From NCBI RefSeq assembly GCF_017795745.1, contig NZ_CP059067.1, forward strand, positions 4,092,001 to 4,156,000: DNA of 64,000 nucleotides, read 5' to 3'. Positions within the stretch are counted from its first letter, which is position 1; each line of letters opens with the position of its first letter. The DNA comes from Rhizobacter sp. AJA081-3 (GTDB lineage Bacteria > Pseudomonadota > Gammaproteobacteria > Burkholderiales > Burkholderiaceae_C). Made by a program: the position numbers and the translations under genes. Below the pieces are notes generated by a model. The model saw nothing but the letters and a program-made list of their open reading frames with translations, ran no database searches and was not told the DNA's origin. This document shows positions 16,864 through 28,138 of this stretch, in pieces.

Positions 16864-17835
16864 TCAGAACGGGTTCGCGCGCGACCGATTGGCGGCCAGG
16901 GAGCCGAGGTAGACGTGTCCGTTCGGGCTGAGATGTCTGTCGTCGGCCCAAAGGTACTTGAGCGCGTCGCCACCGGTCACCAGCGTGTCGGTGGTGCACA
17001 GGTCGACAGTGGCGGCCAGCGTCTTGTCGCACACCGGAGCGATGACGTTTGTCATGCCACCGTAGCTGACCGGGAACTTGGCCATGGCCTGCACCAGTTC
17101 GTCGGTCAGCATGATCGCGACCTGTTCGCCCGACTCCTGGGCGATGCCCACGCGCAAGCCCTCGTTGAACTTGGCGACCAGTTCGCCCAGCAGCGCGCCA
17201 CGCGTGTTGTCTCCGGTATCGGTGTTTTCGGCAATCGCGAACGGCGAATAGGCGAGGTCGGGCACGGTGGACACCAGCACCTTGCCACCGGCGTCTGCGA
17301 TGCGGCTGACCTGCCGCGCAAGCGCCAGGCCGGCCTCGTACACGTTCGACAGCAGCTGGGCCTTCGGCACGCCAGGGTACTGCGCATACTGTTCGAGCAC
17401 GTCGTTCTGCCCGGTCAAGAGCGTGACGAGGTCCTTGCCCGAGAAGGTGTCGGTGGCCAGGTGCTGATCGACCTGTACGGCGAGGTCGGCGACCTTGGTT
17501 CCGGCCTGCGCGTAGATGCGGCTGCGCAAATCGGCCACGGCATTCGGGTTGCAGTCGGGAAACAGCAAGCCGAAGCCGGAGGCCAGGCGTTGCACCCACA
17601 GGGCGTTGATGTCGCAGTCAAGCGTCTTGACGCCATTGGCATCGGTCTTCAGGCCGTTCACCGTGTACTTGCGCCCCTGCGCGGTGATGACGCTGTTCTC
17701 GTCGCCGAAGGCCAGCACGCGCGTCGGCTGGAAGGGCTCGACCTGGGTGCCGCCGCCGCAGGAGGCGAGCAAGGCCGCAGTGCCGAGCAGCAGCGCCAGC
17801 ATGGCGCGTCGGGGGCTATTCACCAGCAGATTCAT
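16864..17835 (-). CDS. SGNH/GDSL hydrolase lipoprotein (variant GDENS block)
   Basis: A 323-residue predicted lipoprotein: signal RRAMLALLLGTAALLASC with lipobox LASC, then an SGNH-like domain. Block I is LAFGDENSVI, so the serine comes two residues later than in GDSL. Block III (TGQNDVLEQY) and block V (DDRHLSPNGH) are present. It shares the overall plan with the next gene downstream but is diverged, so the pair are paralogues rather than a recent duplication. A GGAG site lies five bases before the ATG. It starts 46 bases downstream of the Sua5 gene. Enzymatic competence is uncertain. Confidence 0.82.
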   Translation of the reverse strand: MNLLVNSPRRAMLALLLGTAALLASCGGGTQVEPFQPTRVLAFGDENSVITAQGRKYTVNGLKTDANGVKTLDCDINALWVQRLASGFGLLFPDCNPNAVADLRSRIYAQAGTKVADLAVQVDQHLATDTFSGKDLVTLLTGQNDVLEQYAQYPGVPKAQLLSNVYEAGLALARQVSRIADAGGKVLVSTVPDLAYSPFAIAENTDTGDNTRGALLGELVAKFNEGLRVGIAQESGEQVAIMLTDELVQAMAKFPVSYGGMTNVIAPVCDKTLAATVDLCTTDTLVTGGDALKYLWADDRHLSPNGHVYLGSLAANRSRANPF

Positions 17836-17881
17836 CAGGGCTCCAGAAAGTGTTCGGGCACGCCGTCGAGACCGGCGCGCA

Positions 17882-18862
17882 TCAGGCTGCTGCGGCGCGA
17901 TTCAGGCGATCGCGCACGCCATCCCACGCCGGCAGCGGCGGGGGCTCCTCCACCCAGATGAGATCCGGGCCTTCGGCGTCGAGTTCACGCAGCGTGGCAA
18001 AGAGTTCGTGGGCGGCACGGTCCGGGTCGCCGGGCATGGCGCGCCATCGCAGCAGCGACCCCGGCGGCAGCCGGACGCTGCGCGAATATACCGCCAGCTT
18101 CAGGGCACTGTCGCCGAGCATCTGCAACGCCGTATTCAGCAATGCCGTCGGCATCAGGCGAAGCCTGGCGCGCGGCGCATAGTGCGCTTCGAGCGTACCG
18201 GAGGCGCGCGGCGATTGGGCATCGGGCTCGCCCATCGCCACACCGGCAGCGGCTTCGAGCCGTTCGCGGCCGAGTTGCCCTGGGCGCAGCAGTACCGGAC
18301 GGGTTCCTGAACAGTCGACGATGGCGGATTCGATGCCGACCTGGCAGTCGCCGCCATCGATCACAAGCAGGCCGTCGCCGAACTCGTCGACCACGTGGCT
18401 CGCGCGCGTCGGGCTGATGCGTCCGAAGCGGTTGGCGCTGGGCGCTGCGACACCCGGCACGCCGCGCGCTCGCGCCGCCGCGAGCAATGATTTCGCCACC
18501 GGGTGCGAGGGGCAGCGCAGGCCGATGGTGTCCTGGCCGCCGGCCGCAGCAGCTGCCATGCCAGGAGCACGCGGCACGATGACGGTCAGCGGGCCGGGCC
18601 AGAACGACTCGGTCAGGCGCCGGGCCACATCGGGCCACCGCGATGCGAAGGCCGGCGCGTCGGACGGATCGGCGACATGGACGATCAACGGGTGATCGCT
18701 GGGGCGACCCTTGAGCGCGAAGATGCCGGCGACGGCGGCGTCGGAGTCGGCCCGGGCACCGAGGCCATAGACGGTCTCCGTCGGGAAGGCGACCAGATCT
18801 CCGGCGGCCAGGGCGTCGGCCGCACGCTCGATCGCGGACCGTTCATCACCAGACAGAAGCAC
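17882..18862 (-). CDS. L-threonylcarbamoyladenylate synthase, Sua5 type
   Basis: Makes threonylcarbamoyl-AMP from threonine, bicarbonate and ATP for t6A37 tRNA modification; with TsaB (also in this window), TsaD and TsaE it completes the pathway. The 326-residue protein has an N-terminal YrdC domain (FPTETVYGLGARADSDAAVAGIFALKGRPSDHPLIVHV, then LRCPSHPVAKSLL and PSANRFGRISPT) and a C-terminal Sua5 domain (about 200-320), so it is the long Sua5 form rather than short TsaC. It starts three bases after purK ends. Confidence 0.93.
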   Translation of the reverse strand: MLLSGDERSAIERAADALAAGDLVAFPTETVYGLGARADSDAAVAGIFALKGRPSDHPLIVHVADPSDAPAFASRWPDVARRLTESFWPGPLTVIVPRAPGMAAAAAGGQDTIGLRCPSHPVAKSLLAAARARGVPGVAAPSANRFGRISPTRASHVVDEFGDGLLVIDGGDCQVGIESAIVDCSGTRPVLLRPGQLGRERLEAAAGVAMGEPDAQSPRASGTLEAHYAPRARLRLMPTALLNTALQMLGDSALKLAVYSRSVRLPPGSLLRWRAMPGDPDRAAHELFATLRELDAEGPDLIWVEEPPPLPAWDGVRDRLNRAAAA

Positions 18863-18865
18863 GAT

Positions 18866-20038
18866 TCAGAATGCCTCGATGCCCAGCAGCGCGGCCGCCT
18901 GCAGTGCCAACTCGCGAGCGCGGGCAGTTGTCTCGGCCGTGATGGTCAGGTGGCCCATCTTGCGGCCACGGCGCGCCTGCACCTTCCCGTAAAGGTGAAG
19001 ATGCGCGCCCGGCAAGGCCAGCACGCCAGCCCAATCGGGGGCACGCTCGGTTTCGCCGCTTCGGAACCACAGATCGCCCAGCAGATTCAGCATCACGGCC
19101 GGCGAATGCAGCCGAGGTGCCACCAGCGGCGCTCCGGTGAGCGCCCGAACCTGCAGATCGAACTGCGAGACATCGCAGGCATCGATGCTGTAGTGGCCCG
19201 AGTTATGAGGTCGCGGTGCCATTTCGTTGGCGACGAGAGTGCCGTCGCGCAGGACGAAGAACTCGACGCACAGCACGCCGACGTACTCCATCGACTCGGC
19301 GATCCGGCCGGCCGCGTCGATCGCCTGGCGCTGCAACCCCGTGTCGATGCCTGTTGCTGGCACGCAAGTCACCGCAAGGATGCCGTCCCGGTGCAGGTTG
19401 TGCTGCACAGGCAGGTGAACGACCGTTCCGTCAGCCGCTCGCGCGACGATGACGCTGATCTCATCGGCGAGGTCCAGCCGCTGTTCGAGCACGCAAGGCA
19501 CGCGGCGCAGCGTCTGCCAGGCGGCGGCGAGTTCGACCGCGTCCTTCACGCGCACTTGCCCTTTGCCGTCGTAGCCCAATCTCGCCGTCTTCAGGATGCC
19601 CGGCAGCAGCCTGCCGGCATCGACAGCGGCGAGCTGCTCTGCCGTCTCGATCACCGAGTACGCCGCACAGGTCACGCCGCACCGGCCAAAGTGAGCCTTC
19701 TCGAGCGACCGGTCCTGGCAGATCGCGACGGCATCCGCGCCCGGCGCCACCGGCCGGTGGGCGCCGAGCGTGATCAGCGCCGCGGCCGGAACGTTCTCGA
19801 ACTCGGTCGTGATGGCTTCGCTTCGCTGCATCAGCTGGGCCAGGCCTTGCTCGTCGAGATAGTCGGACTGAATGTGGAAGTGTGCCGCCAGGCCTGCAGG
19901 ACTGGCCGGATCGGGATCGAGCACTGCGGTGAAGTAACCCATCTGCTGCGCAGCATGCACGAACATCCGGCCGAGCTGGCCGCCGCCCATCACGCCGAGG
20001 GTGGCGCCGGGAGCGATGAAGCGCGAAGGTGTAGTCAT
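18866..20038 (-). CDS. purK: 5-(carboxyamino)imidazole ribonucleotide synthase
   Basis: ATP-grasp enzyme that carboxylates AIR to N5-CAIR in de novo purine synthesis. The 390-residue protein has the N-terminal [20 protein letters not shown], the ATP-grasp core [15 protein letters not shown] and [29 protein letters not shown], all diagnostic of PurK. It overlaps purE by four bases (ATGA), matching the usual purE-purK pairing, and is followed three bases later by the Sua5 gene. Confidence 0.97.
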   Translation of the reverse strand: MTTPSRFIAPGATLGVMGGGQLGRMFVHAAQQMGYFTAVLDPDPASPAGLAAHFHIQSDYLDEQGLAQLMQRSEAITTEFENVPAAALITLGAHRPVAPGADAVAICQDRSLEKAHFGRCGVTCAAYSVIETAEQLAAVDAGRLLPGILKTARLGYDGKGQVRVKDAVELAAAWQTLRRVPCVLEQRLDLADEISVIVARAADGTVVHLPVQHNLHRDGILAVTCVPATGIDTGLQRQAIDAAGRIAESMEYVGVLCVEFFVLRDGTLVANEMAPRPHNSGHYSIDACDVSQFDLQVRALTGAPLVAPRLHSPAVMLNLLGDLWFRSGETERAPDWAGVLALPGAHLHLYGKVQARRGRKMGHLTITAETTARARELALQAAALLGIEAF

Positions 20039-20544
20039 GGCCCGACCTGATTCAGTTCGTCGGTCATCGCGCGTGCCATCTCGGTCTGTCGAGCCCGAAA
20101 GACCTCCAGCTTGCCGCGCAGTACCGCGTCTTCTCCCGCCAGCATGGCGACCGCAAACAAGGCCGCGTTGGCCGCGCCTGCATGGCCGATGGCAAACGTG
20201 GCAACGGGAACGCCCTTGGGCATCTGGACGATCGAATGCAATGAATCGACACCGCTCAGATGGCGGCTGGCCACCGGCACACCAAGAATGGGCACGGTGG
20301 TCTTTGCCGCGAGCATGCCGGGGAGGTGCGCAGCACCGCCGGCTCCGGCGATGATGGCCCTGAGTCCACGGCCGGCGGCAGATTGCGCATAGGCGAACAT
20401 GTCGTCGGGCATGCGGTGCGCCGAGAGAACGCGCACCTCGCTAGACACGCCGAACTCGGCGAGGATCTCACTCGCGTGTCGCATGGTCTCCCAGTCGCTG
20501 CTCGAGCCCATCACGACACCGACGAGACAGGGTGCGGTACTCAC
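20035..20544 (-). CDS. purE: 5-(carboxyamino)imidazole ribonucleotide mutase
   Basis: Converts N5-CAIR to CAIR. The protein has [34 protein letters not shown] and [24 protein letters not shown], the class I PurE signatures. I prefer the GTG at 20544 (169 residues): it has a GGAG site six bases upstream and gives standard length; an in-frame ATG at 20592 would add an unrelated 16 residues. A TACAAT -10-like hexamer lies about 30 bases before this GTG. First gene of purE-purK-Sua5. Confidence 0.94.
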   Translation of the reverse strand: MSTAPCLVGVVMGSSSDWETMRHASEILAEFGVSSEVRVLSAHRMPDDMFAYAQSAAGRGLRAIIAGAGGAAHLPGMLAAKTTVPILGVPVASRHLSGVDSLHSIVQMPKGVPVATFAIGHAGAANAALFAVAMLAGEDAVLRGKLEVFRARQTEMARAMTDELNQVGP

Positions 20545-20761
20545 AGGTTGCTCCGGTCTTGCCAGGGATGCAGATTGTAGGTGGCGATCCATCGCCTCGG
20601 GGTGCGGTTGGGGGTTGAGATCGAAGCCGCTTCAACAGGCCAGGTCAGATAGTCATCGGAGCTGTGCAAAGAGGTGCTACACCACTTCACTCCGGAAAGC
20701 CGACATCCACCCCGTGTCGCGTGGCAGCACCATCGGCATCTCCGAGCCGGCTCAACCAGCC

Positions 20762-20792
20762 AAAAAAAAGGGCCCCATCACTGGGGCCCCTT
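20762..20792 (-). terminator. intrinsic terminator of the AlgP/H1-like gene
   Basis: On the minus strand a GGGGCCC stem with a six-base loop is followed by eight Ts. It starts about 17 bases after the stop codon of the lysine/alanine-rich protein gene and separates it from purE. Confidence 0.85.
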
Positions 20793-20808
20793 AGACGAGA
20801 TCGACCGA

Positions 20809-21264
20809 TCAGGGCTTCGTTCCGGTGGGAAACGGCCAAGCGGCCTGCGGGCTGAGTGCCGTTTTCGCGGGGGTCGATACCGCAGGTGCGGCGGGTGCAG
20901 CAGGCGTCTTCTTCGCAGCAGGCTTCTTGGCAGCCTTCTTCGCAGCAGCCTTCTTGGGCGCCTTCTTCGCAGCGGCCTTCTTCGCCGGAGCCTTCTTCGC
21001 AGCGGCCTTCTTCGCCGGAGCCTTCTTCGCAGCGGCCTTCTTCGCCGGAGCCTTCTTCGCAGCGGCCTTCTTCGCCGGAGCCTTCTTCGCAGCGGCCTTC
21101 TTCGCCGGAGCCTTCTTCGCAGCGGCCTTCTTCGCCGGAGCCTTCTTCGCAGCGGCCTTCTTCGCCGGAGCCTTCTTCGCAGCGGCCTTCTTCGCCGGAG
21201 CCTTCTTCGCAGCGGCCTTCTTCGCCGGAGCCTTCTTGGCCGAAGCCTTCTTTGCAGTTGCCAT
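20809..21264 (-). CDS. histone H1-like / AlgP-type lysine-alanine-proline repeat protein
   Basis: A 151-residue, extremely basic protein. After [11 protein letters not shown] almost the whole chain to about residue 110 is a repeat of [10 protein letters not shown], then [19 protein letters not shown] and a non-repetitive tail. It resembles eukaryotic H1 tails and Pseudomonas AlgP; such proteins bind DNA non-specifically and condense the nucleoid. The AAGGAG site seven bases before the ATG supports the start. The coding repeat is nearly identical at DNA level, so length is likely variable between strains. It lies 212 bases after nrdB and has its own terminator. Confidence 0.9.
   Translation of the reverse strand: MATAKKASAKKAPAKKAAAKKAPAKKAAAKKAPAKKAAAKKAPAKKAAAKKAPAKKAAAKKAPAKKAAAKKAPAKKAAAKKAPAKKAAAKKAPAKKAAAKKAPKKAAAKKAAKKPAAKKTPAAPAAPAVSTPAKTALSPQAAWPFPTGTKP
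20971..21240. repeat. nine tandem 30-bp repeats inside the AlgP/H1-like gene
   Basis: Nine copies of a 30-base unit, identical apart from one base in the last copy. Each encodes ten residues ([10 protein letters not shown] register). Synonymous positions are also conserved, which points to recent slippage or gene-conversion homogenisation rather than protein-level selection alone. No spacers differ, so this is not a CRISPR array. Confidence 0.97.
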
Positions 21265-21476
21265 TACATTTCTCCTTGATCAAGTTGAAAAAAAACCGCT
21301 CTTGCCTGTCGTTTGACCAGGCTCCTGCGGCTATTCATCGCCCGTGGTCTGTCCAGGAGGGACGCCCCGATACGATGAATGCATTGCGAATCCGAACTCT
21401 GCTTCTGCGTCAGACATTCCTGATTCGCGAATCTTGATCTCTCGCACTGACCTGAGCGACTGCATCCGAAGGACAT

Positions 21477-22646
21477 TCAGTCCCAGGACAACGCTCCACC
21501 CGACTGGTACTCGATCACGCGGGTCTCGAAGAAGTTGCGTTCCTTCTTCAGGTCGATCATCTCGCTCATCCAGGGGAACGGGTTCTCCTCGTTGGGGAAC
21601 AGTTCCTCCAGACCGATCTGCGTTGCACGGCGGTTGGCGATGTAGCGCAAATAACCCTTGAACATCGACGCGTTCATGCCCAGCACGCCCCGAGGCATGG
21701 TGTCTTCCGCGTAGCGATACTCCAGTTCCACCGCCCTCTGGAACAAGGTCTTTACCTCGGCCTTGAAGGCGGACGTCCACAGGTGCGGATTTTCCAGCTT
21801 GATCTGGTTGATGAGGTCGATGCCAAAATTACAGTGCATCGACTCGTCGCGCAGGATGTACTGGTATTGCTCGGCCGCACCGGTCATCTTGTTCTGCCGC
21901 CCCAGCGCCAGGATCTGCGTGAAGCCGACGTAGAAGAACAGGCCTTCCATCAGGCAGGCGAAGACGATCAAGGACTGCAGCAATCGCTGGTCGTTCTCAG
22001 GCGTCCCCGTCTTGAAGCCCGGATCCATGATCTGCTCGATGAACGGCAACAGGAATTCGTCCTTGTCGCGGATCGACTTGATCTCGTGGTACGCGTTGAA
22101 GATCTCGCTTTCGTCCAGACCCAGCGACTCGACGATGTACTGATACGCGTGGGTGTGGATCGCCTCTTCGAAGGCCTGACGTAGCAGGAACTGGCGGCAT
22201 TCCGGCGCCGTGATGTGGCGGTAGCTGCCCAGCACGATGTTGTTTGCAGCGAGCGAGTCGGCAGTAACGAAGAAGCCGAGATTGCGCTTGATGATGCGCC
22301 GCTCGTCTTCGGTCAGTCCGTTCGGATCCTTCCAGGTCGCGATGTCGCGCGACATGTTGATCTCTTGCGGCATCCAGTGGTTCGCACAAGTGGCGAGGTA
22401 CTTCTCCCACGCCCACTTGTACTTGAATGGCACGAGCTGGTTGACGTCGGTCTGCCCGTTGATGATGCGCTTGTCGGCCGCCTTGACGCGGCGGTCGGCG
22501 GCCGCCGGCGATACCGTCGCGACGACGGGAATCGGCGAAGCCGACTCGGATGCGTGCTCTTGCAGCCGCGCGGAGGATGAGTGACCCAGCGCATTCGCTG
22601 CGCTTTGCAATCTGGAGGTTTTTACTTCGTCGTCCCAAACAAGCAT
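21477..22646 (-). CDS. nrdB: class Ia ribonucleotide reductase beta subunit
   Basis: Provides the di-iron tyrosyl radical for ribonucleotide reduction. The 389-residue protein has an extra N-terminal 60-residue region, then the ferritin-like core with metal ligands in TADSLAANN (Asp), [13 protein letters not shown] (Glu-x2-His, with the radical Tyr four residues after the His), CLMEGLFFY (Glu) and [10 protein letters not shown] (Glu-x2-His). The C-terminal tail should bind NrdA. An AGGAAG site lies just before the ATG. It follows nrdA by 110 bases and is probably expressed from the NrdR-controlled promoter upstream of nrdA. Confidence 0.97.
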   Translation of the reverse strand: MLVWDDEVKTSRLQSAANALGHSSSARLQEHASESASPIPVVATVSPAAADRRVKAADKRIINGQTDVNQLVPFKYKWAWEKYLATCANHWMPQEINMSRDIATWKDPNGLTEDERRIIKRNLGFFVTADSLAANNIVLGSYRHITAPECRQFLLRQAFEEAIHTHAYQYIVESLGLDESEIFNAYHEIKSIRDKDEFLLPFIEQIMDPGFKTGTPENDQRLLQSLIVFACLMEGLFFYVGFTQILALGRQNKMTGAAEQYQYILRDESMHCNFGIDLINQIKLENPHLWTSAFKAEVKTLFQRAVELEYRYAEDTMPRGVLGMNASMFKGYLRYIANRRATQIGLEELFPNEENPFPWMSEMIDLKKERNFFETRVIEYQSGGALSWD

Positions 22647-22756
22647 GGTCGCTTCCTGATCTTTCTAATTATCCGAGTGTTGCGCTGGAACACCAAGCAC
22701 TTCTTGACTTTTGGCCCGAGTGCTTGTTGCTGCCTCGCATCGAAATGCCGCTCGAC

Positions 22757-25639
<2,883 letters not shown>

Positions 25640-25847
25640 GGCTTCCCCTGTGTTGGTCTGTGGCAGTGTTTCGATGGTCATGAGCGAGAGCGACAAGAAG
25701 ATGGGCCGGCCACTACGGCAGACCGTGAATCGACGAAGGAGACGGGATCGGCGCGTGCCGCCTGACCGCACAGGAAACCGCCTGGGTATCGGCGGTCGAC
25801 GAGTTGGGCACAGCGCGTTGGGAGGAGATCAAGCATAGCACGACGAG

Positions 25848-25863
25848 ACACTATATCTGGGGT
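25848..25863 (-). promoter_or_regulatory. NrdR box 1 (over the nrdA -10)
   Basis: Plus-strand ACACTATATCTGGGGT. The left half matches the NrdR consensus ACAC(W)ATAT closely, the right half weakly. It contains the TATAGT -10 of the minus-strand nrdA promoter. NrdR is the ATP/dATP-sensing repressor of ribonucleotide reductase genes. Confidence 0.8.
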
Positions 25864-25878
25864 CTGCCGGGCCTTCAA
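25850..25878 (-). promoter_or_regulatory. sigma70-type promoter of nrdA-nrdB
   Basis: Minus strand: TTGAAG (25873-25878), a 17-base spacer and TATAGT (25850-25855), close to the sigma70 consensus. It would start transcription near 25843, about 200 bases before nrdA. Both NrdR boxes overlap or abut these elements. The remaining part of this roughly 366-base gap shows nothing else I can name. Confidence 0.75.
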
Positions 25879-25894
25879 GCACTAGCCATAGCGT
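25879..25894 (-). promoter_or_regulatory. NrdR box 2 (abutting the nrdA -35)
   Basis: Plus-strand GCACTAGCCATAGCGT has the CTA...TAG core of an NrdR box. It begins exactly 31 bases from box 1, three helical turns, which is the spacing seen for functional tandem NrdR boxes in other bacteria. It touches the -35 hexamer. Confidence 0.72.
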
Positions 25895-26005
25895 GCCGGA
25901 GACTGTTCGCTCGTCACTGCGGCGAGCCTTCGCCTTGCGAAGCCGCACCGTTGCTGGCGCGGCGAGCGCTTGACCGCACAGACCGAGGCAGGCGCCCCGG
26001 TTGCG

Positions 26006-26587
26006 TCATGTTGCACTGTCGGGAAAGTCCCAATCCGCGATGCCGACTCCGGAAAGAAGCTCGCGCAGACGAGGCCACTCGAAGCCAGCGCCCGGGTCGG
26101 CCTTGCGTCCCGGTGCGACATGCTCATGCCCGGCCACCGCCTCGATCGGGTAGCGGCGCGCGATCCCCCGCGCGAGCAAGGCCAGGGCCATGTACTGCGG
26201 CGACTCGAAGGTCTGGCCTTCCATCCCCTCGAGCTCGACCCCGATCGAGAAGTCGTTGCAGTCCGGGCGGCCGCGCCATCCTGATCGACCGGCGTGCCAG
26301 GCGCGGCGGTCGCAGGAAACGAACTGCACCACTTCGCCATCGCGGCGGATCAGGAAATGCGCCGACACCTCGATGCCGCGGATCGTCTCGAAGTACGGAT
26401 GCGCCGCCCAGTCGAGCCGATTGGTGAACAGGCGCTCGATGGATTCCCCGCCGTACTCGCCCGGCGGCAGGCTGATGGAATGAACAAGCAGCAGCGACAC
26501 CGGCATGCCCGCAGGACGCAGCCCGAAGTTCGGGGAACGGCATCGGCGCGCCGCCGACCACCACCCGGCGTACCAGCGCGGCGTCAC
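26006..26587 (-). CDS. ampD: 1,6-anhydro-N-acetylmuramoyl-L-alanine amidase AmpD
   Basis: Cytoplasmic zinc amidase that splits the stem peptide from anhydro-muropeptides during cell-wall recycling and so dampens ampC induction. The 193-residue protein has LLVHSISLPPGEYGG (zinc His), SAHFLIRRDGEVVQFV, NDFSIGVELEGMEG and the C-terminal AGHEHVAPGRKADPG with the second His and Asp ligands. It is the last gene after pilR, with six bases between. Confidence 0.94.
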   Translation of the reverse strand: MTPRWYAGWWSAARRCRSPNFGLRPAGMPVSLLLVHSISLPPGEYGGESIERLFTNRLDWAAHPYFETIRGIEVSAHFLIRRDGEVVQFVSCDRRAWHAGRSGWRGRPDCNDFSIGVELEGMEGQTFESPQYMALALLARGIARRYPIEAVAGHEHVAPGRKADPGAGFEWPRLRELLSGVGIADWDFPDSAT

Positions 26588-26593
26588 GGCAAC

Positions 26594-28138
26594 TCAGTCG
26601 CGGTCGGAGCCGACACCATCGCTGCCCACGTTCACACCCAGTCGCGCCATCCGATATCGCATCTGGCGCAGCGACAGGCCCAGGCTGGCACCCGCGGCCG
26701 TGCGGTTGAAGCGATGCCGCTCCAGCGCACGCACGAGGATGTCGCGCTCCACCTCGTCGAGGTACTGCGCCAGATCGGTCGGCAGCGGCTCCTCGAGCGG
26801 CATCGCCGGCGCCGCCGACGGGAATCGTGCCGGCGGCTCGTCGCGCGCCATGGCGTCGAAGGCGTCACCTTCGGCAGCGAACGAATCCACCACCTCCGAC
26901 TCCGGCAGGCCGAGGTCAGCCACGCCGATCGTCTCGCCGCCGGACAATGCCACGGCGCGGTGCAAGAGGTTCTCCATCTCGCGCACATTGCCCGGGAACG
27001 GATAGCGCGCCAGGTGTTGCAGCGCCTCGCGGGTGAGCCGTGGCGCCGGCGAGACGCCCGCATCGTGGGCAATGCGCTCGAGCACGCGCTCGCTGATGTC
27101 CAGCAGGTCTTCGAGCCGCTCGCGCAGCGGCGGCACGCGGATCTGGATCACGTTCAGGCGGTAGTACAAGTCCTGCCTGAACTTGCCGGCTTGCACCTCG
27201 GCGCCGAGATCCTTGTGCGTGGCACTGAGCAGGCGCACGTTGACGGCCTGCTCGCTGACCGCCCCGACCGGCCTCACCGAGCGCTCCTGGACCGCGCGCA
27301 GCAGCTTGCTCTGCATCGACAAGGGCAGATCACCGATCTCGTCGAGGAACAGCGTGCCGCCGTTGGCCGCCTGGAAGAAGCCCTCGCGGTCTTCGGCAGC
27401 ACCGGTGAAGGCCCCCTTGCGATAGCCGAAGAACTCCGCCTCGAGCAGCTGCTCCGGGATCGCGCTGCAATTGACCGCGATGAAGGGCTGCGCGGCGCGC
27501 GGGCTCACCTCGTGGATTGCCCGCGCGACGAGTTCCTTGCCGGTGCCCGACTCGCCGTTCACGAGCACGGGCGCCATGCTGCGCGCCACCTTGTCGACCA
27601 GCGCGCGGACCTGCTGCATCGCCGAGGAATGCCCGGCCATGCGCCGCAACGCGCCGCTGACCGGAACGGCGGGCGCCGCCACGGGTCGCGGCACGCGCGG
27701 AACGGCCGGCGCGCCGTTCTCCGACGGCAGCGTCGACGGGTCCATGGTCGGCACGCCCGGTCCGCCACGACCGAGTGCCGACGCCACCACGGCGCGGAAC
27801 TGCTTCAGGTCCACCGGCTTGGTCAGGTAGTCGTACGCGCCGGCCTTCAGCGCCTCGACGGCGTTCTCGGCCGAGCCGTAGGCCGTGATGACGATGGCCT
27901 TCTCGCGGCGACCCGTTTCCTCCAGGCGACGAAGCAGGTCCAGCCCGGTGCCGTCGGGCAGGCGCATGTCGGTGATGACCGCGCTGTAAGTGCGGTCCTT
28001 CAGGTGCAGCAGCGCCTCCTCGACGGTGGCGGCGGTCTCGATGTCGTAACCCTCGCGCAACAGCGTCAGTTCGTACAGCGTGCGCAGGTCGGGCTCGTCG
28101 TCGACGACCAGCAGGCTGAAGTGCGAAGCGGAGGTCAT
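26594..28138 (-). CDS. pilR: sigma54-dependent response regulator PilR
   Basis: NtrC-type regulator of type IV pilin transcription. The 514-residue protein has a receiver domain ([19 protein letters not shown], phospho-Asp in [12 protein letters not shown] in [11 protein letters not shown]), a proline-rich linker, a sigma54 AAA+ domain with [17 protein letters not shown] (Walker A) and [13 protein letters not shown] (the GAFTGA loop that contacts sigma54), and a C-terminal Fis-type helix-turn-helix ([20 protein letters not shown]). It overlaps pilS by four bases. Confidence 0.93.
   Translation of the reverse strand: MTSASHFSLLVVDDEPDLRTLYELTLLREGYDIETAATVEEALLHLKDRTYSAVITDMRLPDGTGLDLLRRLEETGRREKAIVITAYGSAENAVEALKAGAYDYLTKPVDLKQFRAVVASALGRGGPGVPTMDPSTLPSENGAPAVPRVPRPVAAPAVPVSGALRRMAGHSSAMQQVRALVDKVARSMAPVLVNGESGTGKELVARAIHEVSPRAAQPFIAVNCSAIPEQLLEAEFFGYRKGAFTGAAEDREGFFQAANGGTLFLDEIGDLPLSMQSKLLRAVQERSVRPVGAVSEQAVNVRLLSATHKDLGAEVQAGKFRQDLYYRLNVIQIRVPPLRERLEDLLDISERVLERIAHDAGVSPAPRLTREALQHLARYPFPGNVREMENLLHRAVALSGGETIGVADLGLPESEVVDSFAAEGDAFDAMARDEPPARFPSAAPAMPLEEPLPTDLAQYLDEVERDILVRALERHRFNRTAAGASLGLSLRQMRYRMARLGVNVGSDGVGSDRD

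Noticed and set aside
20971-21240. Regular 30-bp repeats resembling a CRISPR array
   Set aside because: Units are directly adjacent without unique spacers and lie in frame inside a lysine/alanine-rich coding sequence; no cas genes nearby.
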